Notes under the pieces: generated by a model
Databases searched by the model: none
Seen by the model: only the letters and a program-made list of their open reading frames with translations
What the model was told of the DNA's origin: nothing
Assembly (NCBI GenBank): GCA_027017025.1
Contig: JALURH010000168.1
Span: forward strand, 1 to 10,014
DNA from: Thermofilaceae archaeon
GTDB taxonomy: Archaea; Thermoproteota; Thermoprotei; Thermofilales; Thermofilaceae
Direction of reading: 5' to 3'
Length of the DNA stretch: 10,014 bases
Position numbers and translations under genes: made by a program
Shown here: piece by piece, positions 1-6,870 of the stretch
Position numbering within the stretch: position 1 is the stretch's first letter
Layout of the letters: every line of letters starts with the position of its first letter

Positions 1-472
1 CTACATCGGATGCTACTAGTCCTACACCCTTAGGCGCTGGCAATAATACTATCCTAACACTACCGCTTTTTCCCTCAACTCTAAATGGAATACTATGTGG
101 TTCGCCACAGAGGCACTCCCAGCTTCCACACCCTCTACGTACAGGGATAATGTTCAATTTAGCGTTTCTAACAGCCTTATCTATAGCTATTCTTATGTGT
201 CTAGACTTACCCATCCCGACTCCTACATAGCCATTCTCGTTTCCAACTACAGCTGTTACTTGGAACTGGCTTACTTCGCCAGCATCGGTTTGTCTCTGCA
301 CAAAGTTTACGTTTACTACTTCAAACTTTATACCAGGTATTAATGTATCAATTATCTCTACTTCCTTTAAAGGTAGATTATTCTGGAATATCTCATCTAT
401 ATTCGTTATCTTACCTTCTTTAACTAGTCTTCCTAAAGTAGTTTTAGGTTCCCACTCTTCTAGCACAGACAC
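1..472 (-). CDS. rps5: Small ribosomal subunit protein uS5 (S5), C-terminus cut off by window edge
   Basis: uS5 is a core 30S protein near the mRNA entry and decoding region. The 157 visible codons begin at GTG 472-470 and run off the window's first base. Early residues WEPKTTLGRLVKEGKI and the stretch VEIIDTLIPGIKFEVVNVN are typical of archaeal uS5. The double-stranded-RNA-binding domain is marked by VTAVVGNENGYVGVGMGKS. The diagnostic archaeal patch RRGCGSWECLCGEPHSIPF follows, with Cys residues that may contribute to a metal-binding or stabilising cluster, then GSVRIVLLPAPKGVGL. Family members are usually 200-235 residues, so roughly the last quarter is missing. GTG 472 is chosen because an in-frame TAA lies at 478-476 and GGGGTG (486-481) sits 8 nt upstream; GTG 466 is a weaker alternative. 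The gene is divergent from uL15, whereas it normally lies upstream of uL15 in the same direction. Confidence 0.97.
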   Translation of the reverse strand, partial: MSVLEEWEPKTTLGRLVKEGKITNIDEIFQNNLPLKEVEIIDTLIPGIKFEVVNVNFVQRQTDAGEVSQFQVTAVVGNENGYVGVGMGKSRHIRIAIDKAVRNAKLNIIPVRRGCGSWECLCGEPHSIPFRVEGKSGSVRIVLLPAPKGVGLVASDV

Positions 473-480
473 TATTTATC

Positions 481-499
481 CACCCCAAAGAGAGGGGTA
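481..499 (-). promoter_or_regulatory. Hairpin in the uS5 leader that covers its ribosome binding site
   Basis: On the minus strand ACCCC (498-494) pairs perfectly with GGGGT (486-482), with a 7-nt pyrimidine loop and a possible extra U-G pair (499-481). The 3' arm is the SD site GGGGTG of uS5, so folding would hide it. The pairing is seen directly; a regulatory role is inference. With only 5-6 bp it may be marginal at high temperature unless a protein stabilises it. Confidence 0.45.
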
Positions 500-505
500 T
501 TCCAC

Positions 506-513
506 TAAATAAA
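506..513 (-). promoter_or_regulatory. TATA-like promoter element for uS5
   Basis: TTTATTTA on the minus strand begins 41 nt before the uS5 start, the same distance seen for other genes in the window. This predicts transcription starting near 485-490, so the leader hairpin would lie at or very near the 5' end. No experimental start site is available. Confidence 0.45.
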
Positions 514-570
514 TTTTCTTCTCACCTAGACATAAAATTGGTTTTTAGCCTTGACTATAGATAGGACAAG

Positions 571-577
571 TATAAAA
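571..577 (+). promoter_or_regulatory. TATA box for the uL15-secY unit
   Basis: TATAAAA with a purine-rich stretch (GGACAAG) just upstream fits an archaeal TATA box plus BRE. It starts 45 nt before the uL15 ATG, predicting a leader of roughly 15-20 nt. It sits about 60 bp from the divergent uS5 promoter, so the two genes share a short control region. Confidence 0.65.
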
Positions 578-615
578 TACTCTTTGTAAACAAATTGTGT
601 TAGACGGTGTCAACA

Positions 616-1065
616 ATGGTGGTTAGGAGAGGGAAAAAAAGTAGATATATGCGTGGGTCTAGGACACATGGTTGGGGTAGAGTAGCACAGCATAGACGCA
701 GTGGACGCAAGGGGGGTAGAGGGAATGTAGGACACTGTAAACATAGATGGTCTTGGGTAGTAAGTTATGCACCCAACTGGTATGGGAAACATGGATTCAC
801 TAGACATCCATCACTAGTAACCTCTTGGAGGTTAATTAATGTAGGACAACTTGACGAGATAATAGACGAACTTGTAAAAAAGAAGCTAGCTGAGTATTCT
901 AATGGAGGAATTAAGGTGGACTTAACGTTAATGGGTTTCAACAAACTTGGTGGAGGAGGGAGAGTGACAAAACCTATAATTGTACATGTCTATTCTGCTA
1001 CTAAAAAAGCAAAACAGAAAATAGAGGAAGCTGGAGGCAAAGTCATTCTTCTAAGTGGTGAGTAA
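616..1065 (+). CDS. rpl15: Large ribosomal subunit protein uL15 (L15)
   Basis: uL15 is an early-assembling 50S protein whose basic N-terminal extension threads into 23S rRNA. The 149-residue product starts with the archaeal signature VVRRGKKSRYMRGSRTHGWG, followed by a Gly/Arg-rich segment (HRRSGRKGGRGNVG) and the conserved KHGFTRHPS. The globular C-terminal half (DEIIDELVKKKLAEY and KPIIVHVYSATKKAKQKIEEAGG) completes the fold, and the length is normal for archaea. ATG 616 is preferred: the SD GGTG (606-609) lies 6 nt upstream and the product then begins as its relatives do. GTG 607, which would add three residues, is itself part of that SD. The SecY start lies 2 nt after the stop, so the two genes are co-transcribed, as is common in archaea. 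Confidence 0.97.
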   Translation: MVVRRGKKSRYMRGSRTHGWGRVAQHRRSGRKGGRGNVGHCKHRWSWVVSYAPNWYGKHGFTRHPSLVTSWRLINVGQLDEIIDELVKKKLAEYSNGGIKVDLTLMGFNKLGGGGRVTKPIIVHVYSATKKAKQKIEEAGGKVILLSGE

Positions 1066-1067
1066 AT

Positions 1068-2513
1068 ATGTCACTTGCATATGAAATTCTTAGCCCTGTT
1101 TTCAGGATTCTTCCAGAAGTTCCTAAGCCCCCCCGTAAACCAAGTTTTAGAGAAAGGATTTTATGGACTGGACTTGTTTTAGTAGCTTATTTCCTGCTAG
1201 GGCAAATCCCTCTATATGGTATCCCTAGACAAACAGGACAGGGTATTCCAGCATTAGTTTTCCTTCAGGTAGTGCTTGCATCAAGACGTGGCACATTAAT
1301 GGAGTTGGGGATAGGTCCCATAGTGACTGCTGGTATTGTCTGGGAACTTCTTGTAGGAAGTAGGATAGTTAATATAGATCTCACTACAAAGGAGGGACGG
1401 ACGATATTTGCTGGTGTACAGAAGATCTTGGCGATAGCTTTTGCCGCACTGGAAGCAATAGCATATATCGTGGGAGGCGTTTATGGTACTTTATCCTCAT
1501 ATGCTGCTACATTAGTTTTTATTCAATTATTCATTGTTAGCATAATAGTTCTTCTTATGGACGAATTGCTTCAGAAAGGATGGGGTTTAGGCAGTGCTAT
1601 TAGTCTCTTTATTGCAGCTGGAGTTGCTCAACAAATTTTTTGGGAGCTTTTCGCTCCCGTAGGTCCATTACAGGATGGTTTATATTATGGTGTTCTCCCA
1701 TCCATAATTTATGGTTTAACATACTATGTTTCAACTGGAAACTCAACACTCCTACAACACTCTATATTAAGACCTACAGGATACCCTGATCTTCTTGGAC
1801 TTTTCTCTATGATCGCATTCTTACTCTTACTTACCTATCTTGAGACCACAAGAATAACTATACCAGTAGCAAGTGCTAGGTTTGGGGGCATGAGGACTAG
1901 GATCCCACTAAAATTCATGTATGTCTCAAATATTCCTGTAATACTCGTTGGTGCTTTATATGCTGATCTAATGCTATTTACACAAGTATTATGGCCAAGA
2001 TTTAACCCTAATAACACAAATCCCTATCTAAGTATAATAGCGAGATACAATGTTACAGATAGGGGCTTAGTACCCTTGCCTGGATCTTTAGTCTACTATC
2101 TCACACCTCCCAGAACTGTATGGTCCATACAGAGAGATCCCATACACGTCCTAATCTACGCTAGCCTCTTCATCCTACTATCTGTACTGTTTGCTTTAGC
2201 ATGGGTATTAACATCTGGTATGGATCCCGAAGCACAAGCAGAACAGCTTGTAAAAGCACAGCTACAAATACCGGGCTTTAGGAGATCCACAAAGGTTATA
2301 GCTGCTATACTTAGGAAATATGTGTGGGCGCTTTCAGTACTAAGTGGTATTCTTGTAGGCATAATAGCTGTCTTTAGCGATATCTTAGGTGCTCTTGGCG
2401 GAGGTATAGGTATCCTCTTAATGGTTGGTATACTGGTACAATACTATAATATAATAGCTAGTGAGAGAGTTATGGAGATGTATCCAGCCTTGGCTCGTCT
2501 AATGGGCGAGTAA
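1068..2513 (+). CDS. secY: Protein translocase channel subunit SecY (Sec61 alpha)
   Basis: SecY forms the membrane pore that moves unfolded proteins across or into the cytoplasmic membrane, with SecE and Sec61-beta as partners. The 481-residue protein has about ten hydrophobic segments. The first (LWTGLVLVAYFLLGQIPLYGI) is followed by the plug and second segment (LMELGIGPIVTAGIVWELLVGS), the most recognisable stretch of archaeal SecY. The cytosolic loop around YLETTRITIPVASARFGGMR with FMYVSNIPVILV is the 6/7 region that contacts ribosomes. A C-terminal charged loop and two final helices end with the short tail RVMEMYPALARLMGE. Length is at the upper end of the family because of an enlarged outer loop around residues 310-365. 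The SD GGTG (1057-1060) lies inside the end of uL15. The usual archaeal downstream neighbour adk is not present. Confidence 0.97.
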   Translation: MSLAYEILSPVFRILPEVPKPPRKPSFRERILWTGLVLVAYFLLGQIPLYGIPRQTGQGIPALVFLQVVLASRRGTLMELGIGPIVTAGIVWELLVGSRIVNIDLTTKEGRTIFAGVQKILAIAFAALEAIAYIVGGVYGTLSSYAATLVFIQLFIVSIIVLLMDELLQKGWGLGSAISLFIAAGVAQQIFWELFAPVGPLQDGLYYGVLPSIIYGLTYYVSTGNSTLLQHSILRPTGYPDLLGLFSMIAFLLLLTYLETTRITIPVASARFGGMRTRIPLKFMYVSNIPVILVGALYADLMLFTQVLWPRFNPNNTNPYLSIIARYNVTDRGLVPLPGSLVYYLTPPRTVWSIQRDPIHVLIYASLFILLSVLFALAWVLTSGMDPEAQAEQLVKAQLQIPGFRRSTKVIAAILRKYVWALSVLSGILVGIIAVFSDILGALGGGIGILLMVGILVQYYNIIASERVMEMYPALARLMGE

Positions 2514-2533
2514 AATATTTTAGACGGATATGA

Positions 2534-2540
2534 TATATAA
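2534..2540 (+). promoter_or_regulatory. TATA box for the winged-helix gene
   Basis: TATATAA begins 44 nt before the TTG start at 2578, in the 64-nt gap after secY. This suggests the small gene has its own transcript start rather than only read-through from secY. Confidence 0.5.
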
Positions 2541-2577
2541 TACGAAAGAAAGTTAAATATAAAGTAGGTGAAGACGA

Positions 2578-2790
2578 TTGCCAAGAAAAGTTACGGAAAA
2601 GATCTTAGAAAGGAAGCGATTAGTTTATGAATATCTGAAAAAACACGGACCCGTTCCAACAGTTGAGATAGTAAGGGATTTAGGGTTATCCCATAGCCAG
2701 GTTTTTTATGTACTTAGAATATTACTGAGGGAAGGTAAGATTAAGGAAGAAAGAAGAGGAAAGATGGCTTATTGGGCAGTTGTCGAGTAA
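2578..2790 (+). CDS. Small winged helix-turn-helix protein (possible DNA- or RNA-binding)
   Basis: The 70-residue product is basic and forms one compact winged helix. It has a first helix (KILERKRLVYEYLKKHG), a helix-turn-helix with the expected pattern (VPTVEIVRDLGLSHSQVFYVL) and a two-strand wing (GKIKEERRGKMAYWAVV). There is no extra domain, so no effector-binding part is visible. The TTG start is supported by AGGTG (2566-2570), 7 nt upstream. I do not recognise a named family. It could be a small transcription regulator or, given its place among ribosomal genes, a nucleic-acid-binding ribosome-associated protein. Ribosomal protein eS25 also has a winged helix, and the very basic ORF that follows begins Met-Gly-Gly as crenarchaeal eS25 does, but the similarity is only in general pattern. 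A real gene is likely; its function is unknown. Confidence 0.8.
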   Translation: MPRKVTEKILERKRLVYEYLKKHGPVPTVEIVRDLGLSHSQVFYVLRILLREGKIKEERRGKMAYWAVVE

Positions 2791-2793
2791 TAC

Positions 2794-2800
2794 TTTATAT
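2794..2800 (+). promoter_or_regulatory. TATA box for the 34-codon basic gene
   Basis: TTTATAT lies just after the stop of the winged-helix gene and 41 nt before the ATG at 2835. Spacing matches the other promoters in the window and supports the small ORF as a real, separately transcribed gene. Confidence 0.55.
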
Positions 2801-2834
2801 TCATCTACTTCTACAGAATTTAGGTGATTATTAA

Positions 2835-2939
2835 ATGGGTGGAAGGCAAAGGACATCGATATTCTTCGACGTTGGGAAAGAGAAAAGAGGAGAAGAGCGC
2901 AAGAAGGAACGTACAACAAAGAAGAAGAGGAAGAAATAG
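2835..2939 (+). CDS. 34-residue highly basic protein, unknown; possibly ribosome-associated
   Basis: Translation gives 34 residues: a short start MGGRQRTSIFFDVG, then a tail of almost only Lys, Arg, Glu and Thr ending KKKRKK. The case for a real gene is strong signals: a TATA box (2794-2800) and a full-strength SD, AGGTGAT (2822-2828), 6 nt before ATG 2835. The SPOUT methyltransferase starts 10 nt after its stop and has only a weak SD of its own, so it may depend on this ORF for translation. A tail this basic suggests contact with RNA. The product looks like the N-terminal arm of a small ribosomal protein such as eS25, but it lacks a folded domain. No family assignment is made. A leader peptide or non-coding role cannot be excluded. 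Confidence 0.65.
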   Translation: MGGRQRTSIFFDVGKEKRGEERKKERTTKKKRKK

Positions 2940-2949
2940 GGTATTTTAA

Positions 2950-3792
2950 TTGAGAACTCCTCCGCCTAAGCCTAGGATTAGGAGGATAGTAGCGCTGCCT
3001 TCTTCAATATTTGCTGAGTTGGAGGAGCCTCTCCGGACATGTAGAGCCGGTTTCTTAGCACGGACACTAGCCATATTCAGGGTAGAAGAGGTCGTTATCT
3101 ATAGGGAGGGGGGATTTAGCGAGAAATATTTGGTAGATATCCTTAGGTATATGGATACGCCACAATATCTTAGGAGAAGACTAATAACTAGGTCTAAATC
3201 ACTTAAATATGCTGGTATTCTTCCTCCTTTAAGAACTCCGCATCATCCATCGCTAAGGAGAGAGTCTTTTAGAGTAAAATTCAGGGAGGGTGTAGTTCTT
3301 TCCCGTATTGGAGACTGGATAGTGGTTGATGTAGGTCTACATGAGCCTGTTAAAGCTAAAGGTACAGCTAAAGTTGGTGAGAGAGTTATTTTAAGTATGG
3401 AAGATATTCCTAAGGTAGTTTCTAGAGAAGATATTCCCTATTACTGGGGATATGAAGTCACTGTTGTTCCTTCACTTACTGATATCTTTAAAAGATATGG
3501 AAGTGAATCAGTAGTTATTGTAACATCACGTAGAGGAGAATTCGTCGGCAAAGTAGCTAGGGAGTTAATAGAGGATATTCTAGATAAACGATCCTTTACG
3601 GCAATCTTTGGTACTTGGAATAAAGGGCTAATGGAGATAGCTAAGATGGAAGGCTTTTCGCTGAAAAAAGCAGCCAAGTATATACTAAACTTCATACCAC
3701 TACAGGGAACATTTACCGTGAGAACGGAGGAAGCTGTTACCTCTGTTTTATCGATACTAAACCATATGCTTGCATTGGCTGGAGACATCTGA
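2950..3792 (+). CDS. SPOUT-superfamily RNA methyltransferase (COG2106 family)
   Basis: The 280-residue protein belongs to the archaeal/eukaryotic SPOUT methyltransferases related to human SPOUT1, which are thought to methylate RNA using S-adenosylmethionine. The N-terminal strand IVALPSSIFAELE and the segment RAGFLARTLAIFRVEEVVIY open the knotted fold. A middle insert (about residues 100-150) looks like a small beta-barrel RNA-binding domain. The C-terminal knot with the cofactor site is NFIPLQGTFTVRTEEAV followed by LSILNHML, the family's clearest signature. The family often sits directly upstream of rpl3 in archaea, as here, which supports an rRNA or ribosome-assembly role. TTG 2950 is the earliest possible start because TAA precedes it in frame (2947-2949). 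The SD is weak. Family assignment is firm; the exact target base is unknown. Confidence 0.9.
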   Translation: MRTPPPKPRIRRIVALPSSIFAELEEPLRTCRAGFLARTLAIFRVEEVVIYREGGFSEKYLVDILRYMDTPQYLRRRLITRSKSLKYAGILPPLRTPHHPSLRRESFRVKFREGVVLSRIGDWIVVDVGLHEPVKAKGTAKVGERVILSMEDIPKVVSREDIPYYWGYEVTVVPSLTDIFKRYGSESVVIVTSRRGEFVGKVARELIEDILDKRSFTAIFGTWNKGLMEIAKMEGFSLKKAAKYILNFIPLQGTFTVRTEEAVTSVLSILNHMLALAGDI

Positions 3793-3853
3793 ATACATCT
3801 AGTAATTGAGAGCCTTATTTTGAGGAGAGCCAGTCTAGAAAAATAATATATAC

Positions 3854-3860
3854 TTTATCT
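3854..3860 (+). promoter_or_regulatory. TATA-like box for the uL3-uL4-uL23-uL2 operon
   Basis: TTTATCT lies 42 nt before the uL3 ATG, in a 103-nt gap with otherwise no visible gene. An alternative AT-rich box (AATATATA, 3845-3852) lies slightly upstream; either could serve. Confidence 0.5.
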
Positions 3861-3895
3861 ATAATACCCCCTAAGGATTAGTTTAGGTGTTGTAG

Positions 3896-4909
3896 ATGGC
3901 TAAAGGACATACATCACGTCACGGATCAATGGCATATTACCCAAGGAAGAGAGCTAGGAGTATCGTAGCTAGGGTTAGGACCTGGGTTGATCTGGGTAAA
4001 GTAGGGCTATTAGGCTTTGCCGGGTATAAGGTAGGTATGCTACATATTGTTAAGAAGGAGGATAATAAGAATAGTCCATTCTACGGTCAAGAAGTTATAA
4101 GAGCTGCTACGGTCATCGAAACTCCTCCTCTAAAAGTTCTGGGCTTCAGGGTTTATGAGAAAACCTTCTACGGTCTTAAGGCCTTAACAGAAGTCTGGAC
4201 TAAAGACTTACCTAAGGATGTAGAGAGGGTTTTCACAGTTCCGAAGAAAGAGTCGTATAATGAACAGATGAGGAAGCTTAACGATGTGAAAAATAGAGTT
4301 AATGTAGTTAGAGCTATAGTTTCCACTCAGCCTAGGCTCGCTGGGATACATAGGAAAAAACCAGAGGTTTTTGAGATAGGTGTAGGAGGCAATGCTGATG
4401 AGGCTTTGGAATATGTTATTAACTCGCTTGGTAAAGAGATAACTATCGACCAAGTATTTAGTGTCGGCGAGTATATAGATGTAATTGCTGTTACAAAGGG
4501 TAAAGGATTTCAGGGAGTTATTAAAAGATTTGGAGTAAGAGAAATGCCTAGATGGCATAAGCATCGTAAAGGAAGTAGAAGAATAGGAAGCGTAGGGCCA
4601 ACAAAACCTGCAATAATGTTTACAACACCGTTTCCAGGGCAACTCGGTTTTCACCAGAGAACAGAGTATAATAAGAGGATACTTAAGATAGGGAATCCTG
4701 TAGAGAATAAGGAAGACGATATAAATCCAGCAGGCGGATGGCCACACTATGGCTTAGTTAGATCAACATACGTGCTTGTTGAGGGAAGTATTCCAGGGGC
4801 AATAAAGAGGCTAATCAAGATGAGACATGCTATAAGACCTCCAGATGTTAAACGCGAATCTCCTCAGATCATTTATATTAGTACTAAACCCTGGCCTCCA
4901 GGTGAATAA
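3896..4909 (+). CDS. rpl3: Large ribosomal subunit protein uL3 (L3)
   Basis: uL3 binds the 3' domain of 23S rRNA, starts 50S assembly and sends a loop toward the peptidyl-transferase centre. The 337-residue product has the archaeal/eukaryotic start HTSRHGSMAYYPRKRARS and the strand GLLGFAGYKVGMLHI. The central signature is KGKGFQGVIKRFGVREM with RWHKHRKGSRRIGSVGP. The segment FPGQLGFHQRTEYNKRIL contains the tryptophan-finger equivalent region and the conserved HQRT, and NPAGGWPHYGLVRS precedes a C-terminal VKRESPQIIYIS. Length is standard for archaea. ATG 3896 has AGGTG (3885-3889) 6 nt upstream. It is the first gene of a tightly packed unit, with uL4 starting 2 nt after its stop. Confidence 0.98.
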   Translation: MAKGHTSRHGSMAYYPRKRARSIVARVRTWVDLGKVGLLGFAGYKVGMLHIVKKEDNKNSPFYGQEVIRAATVIETPPLKVLGFRVYEKTFYGLKALTEVWTKDLPKDVERVFTVPKKESYNEQMRKLNDVKNRVNVVRAIVSTQPRLAGIHRKKPEVFEIGVGGNADEALEYVINSLGKEITIDQVFSVGEYIDVIAVTKGKGFQGVIKRFGVREMPRWHKHRKGSRRIGSVGPTKPAIMFTTPFPGQLGFHQRTEYNKRILKIGNPVENKEDDINPAGGWPHYGLVRSTYVLVEGSIPGAIKRLIKMRHAIRPPDVKRESPQIIYISTKPWPPGE

Positions 4910-4911
4910 GC

Positions 4912-5721
4912 ATGTCTCTATTAGAAGAAATAAAACTAGAGAAAGAGGTATCTATTTTCAACCTAGATGGGAAAGAGGTAGAAAGGATAGAGTTACCCAG
5001 TATATTCTATACACCAGTACGCCCCGACTTAATTAGGAGAGCTGTATTAGCTTTGAGAACATCAAGTCTTCAACCCAAGGGTACTGATCCCCTAGCTGGC
5101 TTGAGAACTTCTGCTGAAAGCTGGGGGGTTGGGTATGGTATTGCACGAGTAGCACGTATAAAAGGTGGTTCAAGAGCAGCTAGAGTCCCACAGGCTGTAG
5201 GTGGTAGACGTGTACATCCACCTAGGGTTGATAGGAAGATTAGAGAATTTATTAACAGGAAAGAGAAGAGGTTAGCTCTTGCATCTGCTATTGCTGCTAC
5301 AGCCTATAGATATTTTGTATCAAAAAGAGGCCATAAGCTTGATAACGTGAAGTCATTACCAGTAGTAGTAACCGATGATCTTGAGGAACTTGAGAGAACG
5401 CATAAAGTAAGGGAAGTTTTGATGAAACTTGGATTATGGAGTGATGTAGAGAGGGCATATAGGGGAATAAGAATACGTGCTGGTAAGGGAAAAATGAGGG
5501 GGCGTAGATACAAGAAGCCTAAAAGTGTCCTAATCGTAATTTCAAAGGATAGAGGAATAGTGAAGGCTGCTCGAAACCTACCCGGAGTTGATGTAGCTAC
5601 TGTAGATATACTTAACGTAGAGCACTTAGCTCCCGGTGGCGTACCAGGAAGATTAACTTTATTCACCTACTCTGCTTTAAAGGCGCTAGACGAGAAACTT
5701 AGTAAACTGGTGAGAAGATGA
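4912..5721 (+). CDS. rpl4: Large ribosomal subunit protein uL4 (L4)
   Basis: uL4 is a 50S assembly protein whose extended loop lines the peptide exit tunnel. The 269 residues match the archaeal form: FYTPVRPDLIRRAVLALRTS, then the tunnel loop (RTSAESWGVGYGIARVARIK, GGSRAARVPQAVGGRRVHPP), the helix LALASAIAATAYRYFVSKRGH, and the globular end KSVLIVISKDRGIVKAARN with DVATVDILNVEHLAPGG. The SD AGGTGA (4900-4905) lies in the last codons of uL3. The stop overlaps the uL23 start in an ATGA arrangement, indicating translational coupling. No truncation or odd residue is seen. Confidence 0.98.
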   Translation: MSLLEEIKLEKEVSIFNLDGKEVERIELPSIFYTPVRPDLIRRAVLALRTSSLQPKGTDPLAGLRTSAESWGVGYGIARVARIKGGSRAARVPQAVGGRRVHPPRVDRKIREFINRKEKRLALASAIAATAYRYFVSKRGHKLDNVKSLPVVVTDDLEELERTHKVREVLMKLGLWSDVERAYRGIRIRAGKGKMRGRRYKKPKSVLIVISKDRGIVKAARNLPGVDVATVDILNVEHLAPGGVPGRLTLFTYSALKALDEKLSKLVRR

Positions 5722-5984
5722 TGGAGGACTATTCTAAAATAATAATTAGACCGCATGTAACGGAAAAAACTCTTATGTTAATGGAGAAAAATAATACGCT
5801 AACCTTTATAGTTGACGTGAAATCCACTAAGGGACAGATTAAAAGAGCAATAGAGCTACTCTATGGGGTCAAGGTTAGGAAGGTGAACACATTAATTACT
5901 CCTCGTGGTGAGAAGAAGGCATATGTAAAACTTGCACCAGAGTATAACGCTATGGATATTGCGACGAGAATAGGTATGGTATAG
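5718..5984 (+). CDS. rpl23: Large ribosomal subunit protein uL23 (L23)
   Basis: uL23 sits at the polypeptide tunnel exit and is the docking point for the signal recognition particle and SecY, linking it functionally to the secY gene nearby. The 88-residue product shows IIIRPHVTEKTLMLMEKNNT, then FIVDVKSTKGQIKRAIELLYGVKVRKVNTLITPRG, in which the conserved rRNA-binding helix and the loop VNT are visible, and ends AMDIATRIGMV. Length is normal for archaea. Two start codons are adjacent (5718 and 5721). GGTG (5709-5712) is 5 nt from the first and 8 nt from the second, so the true start may be one codon later. The gene overlaps uL4 by 4 nt. Confidence 0.97.
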   Translation: MMEDYSKIIIRPHVTEKTLMLMEKNNTLTFIVDVKSTKGQIKRAIELLYGVKVRKVNTLITPRGEKKAYVKLAPEYNAMDIATRIGMV

Positions 5985-5994
5985 GTGGCATAAT

Positions 5995-6723
5995 ATGGGG
6001 AAGAGATTACTTGTTCAGAGGAGGGGAAGAGGAGGATCAGTCTTTAGAAGTCCTAGCTGGAAACGTGTTGGAGCAGTAAGATATAGGCCATATGATCCAC
6101 AGGAGTTTAAAAACAGGGTACTTGTTGGAGTAGTTAAAGAATTACTACATGATCCTGGTAGAGGAACACCTGTGGCTAGGGTTGCTTTCGAGGATGGGAA
6201 GGAGATGTTAATGATACCTCCAGAAGGATTAGCCGTTGGACAGAAAATTTACTATGGTGCTAATGCACCTATTCAGCTTGGAAGTATAGTGGCTATAGGG
6301 AATGTACCTGAGGGATCTATGGTATGTAATGTTGAAATAAGGCCTGGCGATGGAGGAAAATTAGCTAGAGGTAGTGGAACATATGTTACGGTTTTAGCAC
6401 ATAGCAAGGGTAAAACACTTATTCAATTACCCTCAAAGAAGGTAAAAGAAGTATCTTCTGAAGCAAGAGTTACTATAGGAATAGTGGCAGCTGGCGGTAG
6501 GATAGAAAAACCATTCCTTAAAGCTGGAAAAATGTACCACTGGTCAAGAGCTAAATCATTCAAATATCCTACTGTAAGAGGTAAAGCTATGTCGCCATAT
6601 GCTCACCCAGCTGGAGGTGGTCATCATCCCAAAGGATTAACACCCGCGCCTAGAACGGCTCCTCCAGGAAGGAAGGTGGGACACATAGCACCGCGCAGAA
6701 CTGGAAGAAGGAAAGGAAGATAA
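5995..6723 (+). CDS. rpl2: Large ribosomal subunit protein uL2 (L2)
   Basis: uL2 is one of the most conserved 50S proteins and is needed for subunit joining and the peptidyl-transferase centre. The 242 residues begin GKRLLVQRRGRGGSVFRSPS and contain IGNVPEGSMVCNVEIRPGDG, GTYVTVLAHSKGKTLIQLPS and KMYHWSRAKSFKYPTVRGKA. The family hallmark MSPYAHPAGGGHHPKG has the histidine-rich loop that approaches the active centre, and the basic tail APPGRKVGHIAPRRTGRRKGR follows. GGTG (5984-5987) overlaps the uL23 stop, 7 nt before ATG 5995. The usual next gene, rps19, is not adjacent: a 507-nt non-coding gap follows. Confidence 0.98.
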   Translation: MGKRLLVQRRGRGGSVFRSPSWKRVGAVRYRPYDPQEFKNRVLVGVVKELLHDPGRGTPVARVAFEDGKEMLMIPPEGLAVGQKIYYGANAPIQLGSIVAIGNVPEGSMVCNVEIRPGDGGKLARGSGTYVTVLAHSKGKTLIQLPSKKVKEVSSEARVTIGIVAAGGRIEKPFLKAGKMYHWSRAKSFKYPTVRGKAMSPYAHPAGGGHHPKGLTPAPRTAPPGRKVGHIAPRRTGRRKGR

Positions 6724-6726
6724 CTT

Positions 6727-6870
6727 TTAGAATAATAACCAGTTACCGTTCTCCCTAACCGTGTCTTCATGTATTGGGTTGTAGCTTTTTGTTTCTGGTA
6801 TGGTTGGGTTTATTACGGCTTTCTTCCCCAACCACCCTGTGGGAGCTTTGCTCTCCTCGGGTAATTGGGT
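6727..6870 (-). pseudogene. Possible decayed C-terminal tail of a transposase-like gene
   Basis: On the minus strand 47 codons are open between a TGA (6873-6871) and a TAA (6729-6727), with no credible start or ribosome binding site. The peptide contains APTGWLGKKAVINPTIPETK and ends HEDTVRENGNWLLF. This Pro/Thr-rich, charged style reminds me of the variable tails of archaeal IS200/IS605 TnpB proteins, but I cannot confirm a match. Upstream all frames hold stops and none shows the TnpB zinc ribbon or catalytic Asp/Glu residues. If real, only the 3' end of the gene survives. Low confidence; it may be a chance open frame. Confidence 0.25.
6801..6834. repeat. 8-bp inverted repeat (hairpin)
   Basis: TGGTTGGG (6801-6808) is perfectly complementary to CCCAACCA (6827-6834), with an 18-nt loop. 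CCCAA (6827-6831) could instead pair with TTGGG (6865-6869), enclosing ACCC/GGGT (6834-6837 with 6859-6862) and a 6-bp hairpin (6841-6846 with 6850-6855). The two folds exclude each other. Confidence 0.45.

Noticed and set aside
95..343. 82-codon open frame on the plus strand
   Set aside because: It is the antisense shadow of uS5, which is unmistakable on the minus strand.
3800..3832. Direct repeat GAGAGCC twice in the gap before uL3
   Set aside because: Seven bases repeated once in a short spacer is expected by chance and has no associated signal.
4208..4747. 179-codon open frame on the minus strand
   Set aside because: It is a shadow of uL3; the translation has no recognisable domain and no ribosome binding site supports it.
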